The notes under the pieces are model-generated. The model saw nothing but the letters and a program-made list of their open reading frames with translations. It ran no database searches and was not told the origin of the DNA. Source: Dactylis glomerata (taxonomy: Eukaryota > Streptophyta > Magnoliopsida > Poales > Poaceae). Taken from it: a stretch of DNA of 64,000 bases. The DNA lies in assembly GCA_007115705.1 (NCBI GenBank), contig QXEO01000434.1, positions 558,001 through 622,000 on the forward strand, in the 5' to 3' direction. Made by a program: the position numbers and the translations under genes. Shown piece by piece: positions 46,447-57,886 of the stretch (position 1 is its first letter; every line of letters starts with the position of its first letter).

Positions 46447-47620
46447 ACAAGTGCCCAAGAGGCAAAGTAGCCCAAGAGACAAAGCAGCCCAAGAGGCATA
46501 TCAGTATACCGGCATTGTCAAAGCAGACAATGTCGATGAGACATAGCCCGAGAGGCAAAGTGTCGATATAAAGCCCAAGAGGCAAAGTAGCCCAAGAGGC
46601 AAAGTAGCCCAAGAGGCATATCAGTATACCGGCATTGTCAAAGCAGACAATGCCGATGAGACATAGCCCAAGAGGCAAAGTAGCCCAAGAGGCAAAGTAG
46701 CCCAAGAGGCATATCAGTATACCGGCATTGTCAAAGCAGACAATGCCGATGAGACATAGCCTGAGAGGCAAAGTGTCGATATAGTGCCCAAGAGGCAAAG
46801 CAGCCCAAGAGGCATATTAGTATACCGGCATTGTCAAAGCAGACAATGCCGATGAGACATAGCCTGAGAGGCAAAGTGTCGATATAGTGCCCAAGAGGCA
46901 AAGCAGCCCAAGAGGCATATCAGTATACCGGCATTGTCAAAGCAGACAATGTCGATGAGACATAGCCCGAGAGGCAAAGTGTCGATATAAAGCCCAAGAG
47001 GCAAAGTAGCCCAAGAGGCAAAGCAGCCCAAGAGGCATATCAGTATACCGGCATTGTCAAAGCAGACAATGTCGATGAGACATAGCCTGAGAGGCAAAGT
47101 GTCGATATAGTGCCCAAGAGGCAAAGCAGCCCAAGAGGCATATTAGTATACCGGCATTGTCAAAGCAGACAATGCCGATGAGACATAGCCTGAGAGGCAA
47201 AGTGTCGATATAGTGCCCAAGAGGCAAAGCAGCCCAAGAGGCATATCAGTATACCGGCATTGTCAAAGCAGACAATGTCGATGAGACATAGCCCGAGAGG
47301 CAAAGTGTCGATATAAAGCCCAAGAGGCAAAGTAGCCCAAGAGGCAAAGCAGCCCAAGAGGCATATCAGTATACCGGCATTGTCAAAGTAGACAATGTCG
47401 ATGAGACATAGCCTGAGAGGCTAAGTGTCGATATATAGCCCAAGAGGCAAAGTAGCCCAAGAGGCAAAGCAGCCCAAGAGGCAAATAGCTCAAGAGGTAA
47501 AGTATCGATATGGCCAAAGAGGGCAAAGCAGCATTCCGGCATTGTCGAAACAGACGATGTTGATGAGACATAGCCCAGGAGGCAAAGTGTCGATATAGCC
47601 AAAGAGGGCACAATAGTATT
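46447..47620 (+). repeat. 103/120-bp tandem array with a 10-bp-stem hairpin per unit
   Basis: The landmark TCAGTATACCGGCATTGTC (or TTAG...) starts at 46501, 46621, 46714, 46817, 46920, 47040, 47143, 47246 and 47366. The spacings are 120, 93, 103, 103, 120, 103, 103 and 120, so the right part has a 326-bp higher-order period (103+103+120). The 17-bp difference is one extra GCCCAAGAGGCAAAGTA subunit. Each unit holds CGGCATTGTC, a 6-base loop (AAAGCA), then GACAATGCCG, a perfect 10-bp inverted repeat; some units have GACAATGTCG. Beyond 47480 units are degenerate. Confidence 0.9.
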
Positions 47621-47799
47621 TTGAGATAGCCCATGAAGGCTAGCATATCATATATATATGAGTTCTTGTCAATCAGGACATTGCCTATGATGGCATGAGA
47701 TAGAATTGGCTTGTGTAGGGCAGCATATCAGTTGTATGAATATACGAGTTGGGACTTTGGTATATTTCTTGTTGAAGCCTGTGCACGACTCTGCGAGTC

Positions 47800-47820
47800 C
47801 TCCACAGCCTCGGGGGCTAA
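47800..47820 (+). promoter_or_regulatory. E5 polypurine tract
   Basis: CACAGCCTCGGGGGCTAA immediately before the 3' LTR, matching the usual Tat-type PPT; E4 has CAGCTTCGGGGACTAA before 57887. Confidence 0.75.
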
Positions 47821-49324
47821 TGTCGGGGATATAACCCCGGGTATACCAAAGTACCCTTTTTATATGACTAATATATATTATATATGTTGTATTATGTGTG
47901 CAGGATATTAAAAAGCATTTAACAGCAGCCTGGGCCGGATTAACCAAGCCCAGGCCGGAATAAACTGCTCCCGGGCCGGAATAGCTAAGCCCAGGCCGGC
48001 ATATTGCTAAGTCAGGCCGGAATATAGAAGCTGGGCCGATATAAATTACCCCAGGCCGGCATATGGCAGCATGGGCCGGCGCAGCACCACAGCAACCCCG
48101 GCTGGGCCGAGGTAAAGCAGCCCCGGCTGGGCCTTCTCTGCGCCCCGGGTGGGACGCCTCCCGGCCAGGCCTCTATGCCCCGGGTGGGCCGTCTCCCGGG
48201 CAGGCCTCCGCGCCCCGGGTGAGCCGCCGCCGCCCTCGGTCACCCGGCTGGGCTGGCATCATGCGCCCCGGCTGGGCCGGCTTCTCCAGCGCCCCGGCCT
48301 GCCCCGGCTGGGCCTCCTCCCGCGCGCCCCTGGTGGGCTCCTCCCAGAGCAGCACCCGGCTGGGCCGGATTAGGAGAATCCGGCCTGGCCGGGATTTCCC
48401 CTCCAGGCTCCATTTATCTGATCCGGCTGGGCCGGGATATTGTGATCCGGCTGGGCCAGGCTGGGATCTCTGGCCCAGGCCGGATTATCTCTTTGGCAGG
48501 CCGGGATATGCACTCTCCAGGCCAGATTATACCACTTCTGGGCGAGATTGACCTCCTCCGGCATATTTCCTCGTCCAGCAGCAACTCCGGTGCATCGTGC
48601 CAGTCCTGGGACGCCTCCGGGCTCGGACTGGCACATCCTTCATCATCATATGCTGGTCTTGGGACGCTCCTTAGCTCAGACCAGCATATCTCTCCTCTCC
48701 TAGTCAGTCTTATCCTCAGGAGGAGGATAAGACTGATGGCATGGTGATCCTGAAGACAAACGCTAGAAGACGAAGACCAAGGACTCCAAGTACAGACATC
48801 GATGGGACTAGCCCATGACCGTGACGCATCGCACAGTACCAAGGGCGGTACCGTGCTGATGCAGGCTATAGTGTGACAAGACCCCAGTAGTCAACTCAGC
48901 AATAGTGTACCTGTACAGTGTATAGTGGGGCATCCCTTGTCCCCTAGGCTCCCTATATAAGGGGCACCAGGGGGATCGATCACCCCAGCCTCCTTCGGAG
49001 GCTCATTCCTCCAGCTCCACGGGAGCTCTCTTCTTCCTTCCTTAGTAGCACTAGCTGTTTAGCTCCTGCCCAGTGCAGCCTCAGATAGGCAAGATACAGC
49101 TCAAGGAGCACCATTGTAGCTCTCATGTGAAGCTCATATAGATCAGACATGCAAGAGTAGGGGTGTTACCTCCTCACGAGGGCCCCGAACCTGGGTAGCT
49201 CGATGTGTTAGCAGTGAGTTCTGTGCTCGGTCTCTACCGAGTCATCCCTCTCCCGGATCCACCAGCGTACAGTCGGCCCCCATTTAAGCCATCCTATGGC
49301 ATATGTTGTTTCACCACGACGACA
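47821..49324 (+). repeat. E5 3' LTR
   Basis: 1504 bp, almost identical to the 5' LTR. TSD GCCGG follows at 49325-49329. Confidence 0.95.
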
Positions 49325-51692
49325 GCCGGTATATTATCTAAGTGAAGTCCTCTCCACCTCAAAGCAAAATTACCCACACTATCAGAAGATGACTTATGGT
49401 GTCTATATGGCGGCCAAGAAGCTCAAGCATTACTTCCAAGAGCATCCAATCCGGGTAGTAGCCGAGGCCCCTATCTTGGAGATCATAGGCAACAAAGATG
49501 CCAGTGGCAGGATAGCCAAGTGGGCAATAGAGTTGTCGCCATATACTCCTCAGTATGACAAGAGAGATACAATCAAGTCCCAGGTGTTGGCTGATTTCTT
49601 TATTGACTGGGCCGAGATACAATATGAGCCACCATTGCCAGATGCAAATTATTGGAGAATGCATTTCGATGGGTCCAAGACAATACATGGCCTGGGTGCC
49701 GGCATAGTTCTCAGTTCACCAAAGAATGACCAATTGAGATATGTCCTGCAGATTCATTTTGCAGCATCAAATAATGTGGCGGAATATGAGGCACTTGTGC
49801 ATGGCCTGAAGGTGTCTAAGGACATAGGAATTCGCCGGATTATGTGTTTTGGTGATTCTGACTTAGTGATTCAGCAATGTTCCGGCATATGGGATGCCCA
49901 TGATGCAAACATGGGATCCTACCGTTTCCTGGTGCAGCAGTTGAGCGGTTACTTCGAAGGTTGTGAGTTCCGGCATGTTCCCCGGGCTCAGAACGAAGCA
50001 GCCGATACATTGTCCAAGCTGGGATCTTCCAGAGATTCAATCCCGCCCGGCATTTCATTGGAGCATCTGAGGAAGCCGTCGATCAAGCCTTCGCCGGAGT
50101 CATCTTCCATTTATGTCCCACCGAGTCCGGAGGATGCAGTTCCAATGGAGATAGATGCCGGAGCCAGGTCAGATAACCCGGGGACTGTTTCCTCAGTCCC
50201 GGGGACTGGGCCGACATATACGGTGAGTGCAATATTCCGGAGCAGAGCTAGGAGCAAGGGTAAAATGTACCAAGAGGTTGTGCCGGTATACCCGGGGACT
50301 GCTCCGGCATACCCGGGGACTGATCCCACAGTCCCGGGGACTTCGCAGCCCATGGAGATCGATTATGTGTCGGTTGAAATGATGGAGATCGATCAGGCAG
50401 TGTTCACTGTCAGGGAAGTTCCCTCATGGGCACGTCCTATTATGAATTTCTTGGTGGATGGCCAAGTGCCGGCGGATGAAACCGAGGCACGCCGGGTTGC
50501 AAGGAGATCCAAAGGATATACCATCATAAACAAGGAAATATATAAAAGAAGTGTCACCGGAGTATTGCAGAGATGTGTCGAATCTGCGGAAGGCCTGGAG
50601 ATGCTCCGGGAAATTCATCAGGGGGAGTGTGGTCACCACGCTTCATCCAGAGCACTGGTGGCAAAGGTATTCCGGCATGGGTTCTATTGGCCGACGGCAC
50701 TGCAAGAAGCAGAAGATTTGGTCCGGAAGTGCAATGGGTGTCAAAGATATGCCCACCAGATTCATCAGCCGGCATCTGCCTTGAAGACTATCCCGATAAC
50801 CTGGCCCTTTGCTGTTTGGGGCCTGGATATGGTCGGGGCTTTTAAGCCGGCCAGAGGTAAGATGACCCATATCCTGGTCATGGTGGACAAGTTCACCAAA
50901 TGGATTGAAGTGAAGCCCATAAGCAAGTGTGATGGTCAAACATCAGTGAAATTCTTGCAAGATATAATCTTGAGATATGGTGTTCCCCATGGCATCATTA
51001 CTGACAATGGGTCGAACTTTTCCCAAGGACCATTTGCCAGATTTTGTGAGGAAGTGGGAATTCGGCTGGACATAGCGTCGGTCGCTCACCCTTGTGCCAA
51101 TGGCCAAGTAGAGAGGTCAAATGGACTAGTGTTGTCCGGCATAAAACCCCGGCTGATGGAGCCACTGGAGAAAACTCCGGGATGTTGGCTAGATGAATTG
51201 CCAGCAGTGCTTTGGAGTTTAAGGACAACTCCGAATAGGTCAACAGGCTACACACCATTTTTCCTGGTGTATGGAGCAGAAGCTGTGCTTCCAACAGATG
51301 TAATACATGATGCACCAAGAGTAGTGCTATATACTGAGGAAGAGGCTAAAGAAGCCAGGGAAAATGATGTGGATCTGCTGGAAGAAGCAAGAGAAGTAAC
51401 ACTGTCTAGAATAGCAATATATCAGCAGAACCTCAGACGCTATCATGCGCAGAAGGTAAATCCAAGGAGATTCCAAGAGGGAGATCTAGTACTCCGGCTA
51501 AGGCAAGGAATAGAAGGCCGGCATAAGTTAACTCCTCCATGGGAGGGGCCATTCATTGTGAGCAGAGCTCTGCACAATGATGCCTATTATCTTATAGATG
51601 CGCAGGCCCCCAAGAAGGACAAGGCGGACAGGTCCGGAGAAGAAACCAAGAGACCATGGAACATAGCTCTACTCCGCCCCTTTTACTCCTGA
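49325..51692 (+). CDS. E4 pol C-terminal part: RNase H, second RNase H, integrase
   Basis: About 787 codons in one open frame, continuing the RT frame after E5 (any ATG upstream at 49296 lies in the E5 LTR and is not a true start). Order: the end of the RT-linked RNase H (VYYLSEVLSTSKQNYPHYQKM, about 49330); a second, archaeal-type RNase H typical of the Tat lineage (MHFDGSKTIHGLGAGIVL at about 49660, DSDLVIQQ at about 49860, NEAADTLSKLG at about 49995); a linker; integrase zinc finger H-H-C-C (about 50617-50750); DDE core with GLDMVGAF (about 50820), TDNGSNF (about 51000) and the Glu of GQVERSNG (about 51100); and the C-terminal WEGPFIVS. Stop TGA 51690. The integrase would insert cDNA into chromosomes. 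The part itself is intact but separated from gag and RT. Confidence 0.92.
50170..50350 (+). repeat. CCCGGGGACT repeat in the RNase H-integrase linker
   Basis: Five copies of CCCGGGGACT(G/T), encoding PGT-type tripeptides (VPGT, YPGT). A low-complexity linker insert in an otherwise conserved pol. Confidence 0.8.
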
Positions 51693-52343
51693 GCAGCACA
51701 ATGTATGTATTTCCATATTTTGCTTTGTGTGCCGGCGCTTTATGCCGGCAGAAGGCTAATGAATGAAATGTCGGCATCCCGAAGAGAGCGGGCACTGCCT
51801 CCGAGATATATCGTTGTTTATTTACAGTTTTTTGTAATATGCCGGCTGGCTTGATTTTAATGTTTCCTATGTCGGCCTAGTAATGTGTCGGCAACAAAGG
51901 CCGCTCTTCGACTCAGCTGCTGTCCGAAACCCGGCTTCATGGCTAGCAAGAGTAGATGCCGGAAATTGTCTACACATGGAAAACGGCTAAGGAAATAAAT
52001 AGCAAGCGAACCGACATTTATGTTAAAGCTAAAAATGAAACTTGAAATGTCGGATGATTTGAAGTCTAAGTTTCAAAGTTAAAGTACTGTATGTTCGATG
52101 AAGCAACCTTGAGACTCATACGTCGAAAGCCAAATAAGGTAGACAAGTAGCCAAGGTTGTGGAATTGAGGAAACAGGAAAACAAACTCGGTGACTTAGCC
52201 AAAGATGATCCGGCATTGATAACAAGCAAACCGAGATAAAACTTGTTCAGGTAGCAAACCAAAGGAATTTAAACGTATATCTTACAATTGCACCCGACAT
52301 TCCGGGGATCTGATGAAACTTAAAGTTTTTTGGTGCGGCAAAG
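51693..52343 (+). other. E4 spacer between pol and the antisense gene end
   Basis: No coding sequence supported. It likely holds the 3' ends of two convergent transcripts. Confidence 0.6.
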
Positions 52344-55300
52344 TTAAGAAGCAGGGGCAGAAGCAGAGCCGCCGGCTGGTGGAGCAGTAGCAGTGGAAGT
52401 GTCGGCCTCAGGAGTGCCAGACCCAGCAGATGGAATGGAGCCATCACCTCCGCCCGGGACAGATGCCTGTTCCGGAGCATCAGTGTCGGCCTCTTCGGCT
52501 TCCTCTTCATCTTGGCTGGAGTCGGAGTCCTCAGCAGCGGCAGATGCCCCGGCGTCGTCCTTCTTCTCCGGCTCGCGGATGTCCCGGACGAAGGCGTCGG
52601 TGTCGGCATAGTCCACATAGCTGTGGGCCAACTCCCGCCGACGCCGGATGTGTTCCGGATCCGTGGTCCAGATGGAGCCTTCGCGCACAGTGCGCAAAGT
52701 CTCCAAGTCAGCTTTTTCATACCAGGACAAGAAGTAGCTGAGAGCTTCGTCAGCTCCAACCCTCGCGCCGGAATCTTGCCATTCCCGGAGGCGAACCTTG
52801 GCAAGCTGCAGGTCATTACCGAGATCAACAGGATCAGTGGGCGTCCTTTGTCCCGGCCAGAGGGCAGAGAATGCCTCCTGGGCGCCATAAAAGAGTTCTT
52901 CGGTGTAGAGGGTCATGGCGTTCTTCCGGGATTGCAGAGCCAGCAGCTGCTCCGACATGTCCCAGTTGGCCGAGTCAACCGGAACACCCCGGTTCTCTCG
53001 ATCCAACTGCAGAGCCCTCTCAACGTCTTCGACGGAAGCGGGAAACATGTCTGAGAAATAGAAAGCTTGTTAGCAAAAGAGTATGTGCCGGCGCAAAGGT
53101 TGTGCCGGAAAATGTCATGATATGTCGGGCAGGATAAGGAAAAAAGAGATTGGAAGCTTACTGGCGAGGTCAGCATTGAGCTGTGCGACTGTGACTTCCC
53201 ATTTTGTCGCTTGCTCCTTTAAGCTAGCCAGTTCGGCATGGGCAGTGGAGGCATCAGTCTCGGAAGCAACGAGCAAGTCCTGGGTCTTCTTCAGTTGGCC
53301 CTCCCTATGCTCCTTCTCCTCCAGAAGCTCGGCAATCCGGCCCTTCAACTGTTCTACCTCGGCCTTGTGAGCGGCATCCCGGTCGTCCAGTTGCTTGGCC
53401 ACATCCACAGAGGGCATACAGTCCTGGTGGCGTGCTTCCAGTCCAGCTTTCTCATCTGAAAAGATTTGAAGTCAAAATAATGTGAAGATAGAAAACAATG
53501 GCAAGAGTTAAAGGATTTGAAGTACAACGGAAGAGATAAAAGATCTCTAGGAATCCGGCATACCTGTCAGCTCCTTCACCCTCTTAAGAAGCTCGGCGAC
53601 TTGTTCTTCAGTGCCAGCTGAGGAATGTCGGCACAAGGTTATGTGTCGGCAGGAATAGTATTGCAAAGTAAAAAGAGGAAAGGTATCCGGCATACAGCGG
53701 TATGTCGGCGAAGTTTACCTCTCTTGGACAGCTCCAGCCGAAGCTTGCTATGCTCATCGGATAACTTCCGATGCTCTCATACCAGGTCATGATACATGTC
53801 GGCCCGTGTGTTGTTCATGCGCTGCAAAAGTGTTAGGATTTGGAATATCAGCAGAGAAACTTAGCATATCAGTTAAAGTTGAAAATTCTATCAAGTGATC
53901 ACTCTTTGGAAGACCCGGCACAGGCGCTGCGCACCTATCCCGGCCCTCGGTGACTAGGATTTGAAGCTCGGATTGAGCTTATATCTCGGTCAAGAGGATT
54001 TGAAAAATAATTAAAGGTGAAATAGGTAAAGACCCGGCACAGGTGCTGCGCACCTATCATGGCTCTCGGTGACTAGGATTTGAAGCTCGGATCGAGCTCA
54101 TATGTCGGCAGTTAATTCGAGAACAGCTAACTACAAGAGTATTGGAAAATCCCGGATGTCCGTATCCCGGACAGCCGACATTTTCGGGGACTGGGGATAT
54201 GTGTATAGGTAGAGAAGACTTACGTTGGTGGCAGCGGCCAATTGGTGAAGTCTTTGCTGGAGGCTGAGGAGCTCGCAGGCAATCGGAAGGGGCTTCGCGG
54301 CCAGGATGTCTGAGGGATTGCCAGTGGCCGAGGCTTCGGCCATCTTCTTGCTCCTGGAATCCGCTGTGTCCATGTTGCCGGCGTCATTCCACCTGGCACA
54401 GTGCTCCTTGAGAGACCCAAGGCTCTGATCACTTTTCGTCACCAGGGCGACGATGCCCTCAAGTTCTGGCGTGTCGAAGAAGTTGCGCCGGTAGCCAGGC
54501 CGGGTTGCTGCCCTGCCAAGATGCAGGGCCAGGGCAGAGCTGGTCCAGGATGCCGCTTTAGAAGGAGCAGTGGCGGCGGCTGGTGTGCCGGACTTGGTCG
54601 GATGAAACTTGAGTGTGCCGGACTTGACCGGGGCAGAGGTCTTGTCCGGGATGAGGGTCTTGGCCGGAGCAGCGGTCTTGGATGGTGCTGGAGTCTTCTC
54701 AATAGAGGGAGTCTTGGGGGCAGGTTGTTCCGGCGCGGCCGGTGCAGCTTGGCCAGCAGAGGCAGGTTCCGGAATAGTCCGGACTTCCGGCACGGCCGGG
54801 CCTTTTCCTTTGTCATCTATGCCGGCGCTCTTGTTGCTTGCGCCGGCATCTTCAGTTGTGCCGGCGTCGCTGGTGGGCGCGCCGGAGTCTGGGGCTTCTT
54901 GGTGGGCTCCGGTGTCCATGTGGACATCAGAAGCCGAAGGTTCCTGTTGAGCCCCCGAGTCCATGTGAACGTCGGGGGCAGAGATATCTTGTTCCGGCGG
55001 AGGAACGTCCTTCGCCGGGGAGGTGGTCTTGTCAGGCGCAGGCGAAGATGCCGGCGCCGGTGAGGTAGTATGGCTTGCTGAAGGTATGTCGGGGGTGGCA
55101 GCGGCCGCCGGCTTTTCAATGTTGGGGCTAGCACTTGTGCTCGAAGCATGTTCCGGCGCAAGAGGAGCCCTGAAAGAGAGAAAATGCTAAGTTAGTAATC
55201 AAAGCAAGAGATATGTCGGAGGCAATATAAGGAAAAGAAACTTACCCCGTGGCAACAGGCCTCTGTTTCTTCGGAATAGGCACGCCAACCTTCTGCCTCT

Positions 55301-56815
55301 TCTGTTGCTGAGGTGTGTCGGGTTGGGGCTTCACGCCTCGCTTCCGGCCGGAACGTCCACCGGTGGAAGGAGGTCCCTAGTTCAGAGGGGCGCCGTCGAC
55401 AACCATGTCGTCCGGGATAGCTGAGGACGGCATTGGAAAGGCGTAAGCAACAGGTGTTTCTGGAAAAGCATAAGCAAGAGGTGTCGGGCAGATAAACGTC
55501 TGGCAGTCTTCATTGGAGTCATCGTCACTCCGGTCTTGAGTGAAATGCCGGGATGAAGAGGCCTTACCCGCGGCAGAGGCAGCACGGGTGTTCCGGGGCA
55601 GCTTGTCCCAATGATCCGGATCTTCAACATCCGCAGCAGTACGGTCTGCCGCGATCTAGATCCGGGAGTTCTCCATGGCCTGGAAGCTGAACTTCTGCGA
55701 GAAGCAAAGACAAGGGGTCAGAATCAAGAAATATGCCGGTGCAATAAGTGTGCCGGATCAAGCATGATAAGTATCAGAAAATAGAAGTGTGCGGCCTAAG
55801 TATATATATGCCGGACAAGAAAGTATGTATCGGCCAAAGGATTTACCGTTGGGGCAGGCCGATCCCGGCTATATGGTTCAAGTCCCCAGGCAAAGGTGGC
55901 CTGAGAGGACTTGCAGACGTCCTTGATCCGCCGCAGAATGTCGGCCGGAGTCAGCTCGTGTGTGGAATGCCGGGTGGGGTCCATGGGTCCACTCACCTGG
56001 CAGATTTTGTGTGACCGGCGCTGCAGAGGAGAGACGCGCCGGCTGATAAAGCATGCCACTAGATCATTGGGGGTAAGGCCGGCATCCCGGAGCTCGCCCT
56101 TAACCCGGTGAAGCGCATTCACCGGCATCACCGAGTTCTTCGGGTTGTAGGTCCAATTCTTCATAGCCAAAGGTGGTTCGTCCACAAATGGCGGCAGGTT
56201 GAGCATATCCTCGTCGGTGGTGTTCTTGACATAGAAGAAGCTCTTCTGCCACTTCTTGCAAGATTCAAGCAGCTCCACCTTGGGGAAGTCCGAGCCCTTC
56301 CGGGACATGATGGTGGCCGTGCCGCATAGGGTCATGGGGCGGTCCTTCTTCTCCTGGGCCGTCTCCGGCGGGTCATTCTTGCTCCGGGGCGGTTCTTGGA
56401 CGACTTGCTTCCGCAGTTGGAAGTATTTCGCCCAGCCTTGGGTAAGGGGCTCTATGCCGGCATAGCCTTCGCAAAAGGCAGCGAAGGCGGAGAGGATCAT
56501 CACGGCATTGGCCGGGATATGATGAGGTTGTAGATCGTAAGTGTCGAGGACATCCCGGAAGAAGTCCGACGCCGGTAGGCCGAAACCCCGCTCGAAGTGG
56601 GCGATGAAGACGACGCGTTCGCCGGGTTCGGGTGCCGGCGCAGTCTCTCCCGCCGGTAGCCGGCATGCAACTCCCTCCGGCACTCTCCTGGTGGAGGTGA
56701 CCCAAGATATGTCGGCCGGAGTGACCTCCGACCCCTCCCAGCCGGAGCGTCCTTGGGCCCGGGCCGAGTTATCTTCCTCCGAGGCCGAGGTACCAGTCAT
56801 GCTTGAAGATGCCAT
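52344..56815 (-). pseudogene. E4 antisense gene (Transposase_28-like N-terminus), seven exons, three stops
   Basis: Minus-strand gene between pol and 3' LTR. Exon model with matching GT-AG sites and phases: 56815-55847, 55694-55246, 55169-54224, 53821-53719, 53617-53564, 53455-53162, 53050-52344 (3522 nt, 1173 residues plus stop). Exon 1 holds the domain Pfam calls putative gypsy type transposon (Transposase_28), around RVVFIAHFERGFGLPASDFF and YDLQPHHIPANAV (residues about 68-105). Exon 3 is Pro/Ala/Thr-rich with repeated VHMD.GA.QE motifs. Exons 4-6 look coiled-coil (heptad Leu/Glu). Exon 7 ends in an acidic, Ser/Ala-rich tail. In-frame TAG twice in exon 2 and TGA in exon 4 disrupt it. Antisense ORFs at this place are known in Tat elements; their role is unknown. 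Confidence 0.8.
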
Positions 56816-57886
56816 CTTAATGGCCGGGACAAGGCGTGAGAGCCGGAGTCCCGTGATGTTAATCCTATCAAGGCCGGAGAAAAGAGGGAGGTTAGTCTCT
56901 CCGGCATACAGCTCTCACCAATGTTAGCAGAAATAAAAGATCTACCGAGGCAGTTAAAACCGGAAATAAACGTGGATATAATTACCACGGAAGAGCAGCG
57001 GTGAACTACAAAGGGATATCACTGGAAATGCTAAATCGAGTCAAAGAAACATCAAGCAGAGAAACTACCACAGATTCAAGCTAGCAGGGCTATCGTGGTA
57101 TAGCTACAGAGAGGTAGGAGGGATGAAGAACAAGAACAGAGAAAGAGGAACTCACCGAAGCTTGGCCGGCGGCGAGCGTGCAGGGGAAGATTCGATCCCA
57201 CAGCAATGTTGCAGAGAGAAGAGGTGGCGGCGGCGTCGTCGACGGGAACGTCGGACGTCGTCGAGCGTCGGCGCCGGCGTACAGAGGGACGACGGCGGCG
57301 ACTTCCCTTCGCTGTCCCTCTGCTCGGCGGTGAAGCGCAGGAGGCAGAGGTGTGGAGGAAGACGAAGGCTGTGTGGGGGTAAAAAGAGTAAGTTTATCCC
57401 CACCCCCGTATTTATACCGAAGAGGCCAGGGTCGTGGGGATCGTGGGAGTGTTCCACTACCACGACCATTTCGGCGGTGAGTCGCCACGTGGCGGCACGG
57501 AGTGGGGCGGCGGTTCCTGTAACCGTGCCACTAGGCAATGATGGCAGGGAGTAAATGCACTATGAACCGTCACATCGTGTGTGACCGTTCGAGATGACAG
57601 GACGGTTCCAAGTTTCGATGCAAACTGTCAGGCATGGCTTCTCGAGGAAGTCTCATCTATATGCCGGCTTGGCTGCCCAGAGAATAAGTTCCGACCGGAA
57701 TCTCCTCAGGGCCGGCCGGATTAACTTTTGGAGAAGGAACAGTGGCCGGTATATGGTGTATGTCCCGGCATATAATCTGATAGTCGGGATATAACGGAGA
57801 GCCGGGTTATAATGAGAAGAGGATATGTTGAACCTGCCAAGGCCCCTCAGTCAAGACTGGGGGACCTCGACAGCTTCGGGGACTAA
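56816..57886 (-). other. Upstream region of the E4 antisense gene
   Basis: No ORF supported. On the minus strand a TATA box lies at about 57409-57416, and a possible donor TTCG|GTGAGTT near 57150 could start a leader intron. The E4 PPT (CTTCGGGGACTAA) abuts the LTR at 57886. Confidence 0.55.
57409..57416 (-). promoter_or_regulatory. Candidate TATA box for the E4 antisense gene
   Basis: TATAAATA on the minus strand in the context CGGTATAAATACGGGGG, about 590 bp upstream of the ATG at 56815 and just inside the 3' LTR. It would let the antisense gene have its own promoter. Confidence 0.5.

Larger units (their letters stand above)
42754..49324 (+). mobile_element. E5: young non-autonomous LTR retrotransposon with tandem-array interior
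   Basis: 6571 bp: LTRs of exactly 1504 bp (42754-44257 and 47821-49324), perfect TSD GCCGG, PBS identical to E4, and PPT before 47821. I counted about five differences between the LTRs, so insertion is recent. The 3.56-kb interior codes no gag or pol. It is made of a 21-bp array, a degenerate ATATGCC-rich stretch, a second array and a hairpin-containing 103/120-bp array. Sharing of PBS and LTR end with E4 suggests an E4-type element mobilises it. Confidence 0.94.

Noticed and set aside
44464..47620. CRISPR-like regular repeats
   Set aside because: These are head-to-tail tandem repeats without unique spacers, inside a plant retrotransposon with LTRs and TSD.
46418..47646. Minus-strand ORFs such as 46418-46798 over the 103/120-bp array
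   Set aside because: The peptides repeat with the DNA period and break where units differ by 17 bp; no start context or domain.
54401..55063. 220-residue plus-strand ORF
   Set aside because: Shadow of exon 3 of the E4 antisense gene in GC-rich, Pro/Ala/Thr-coding DNA.
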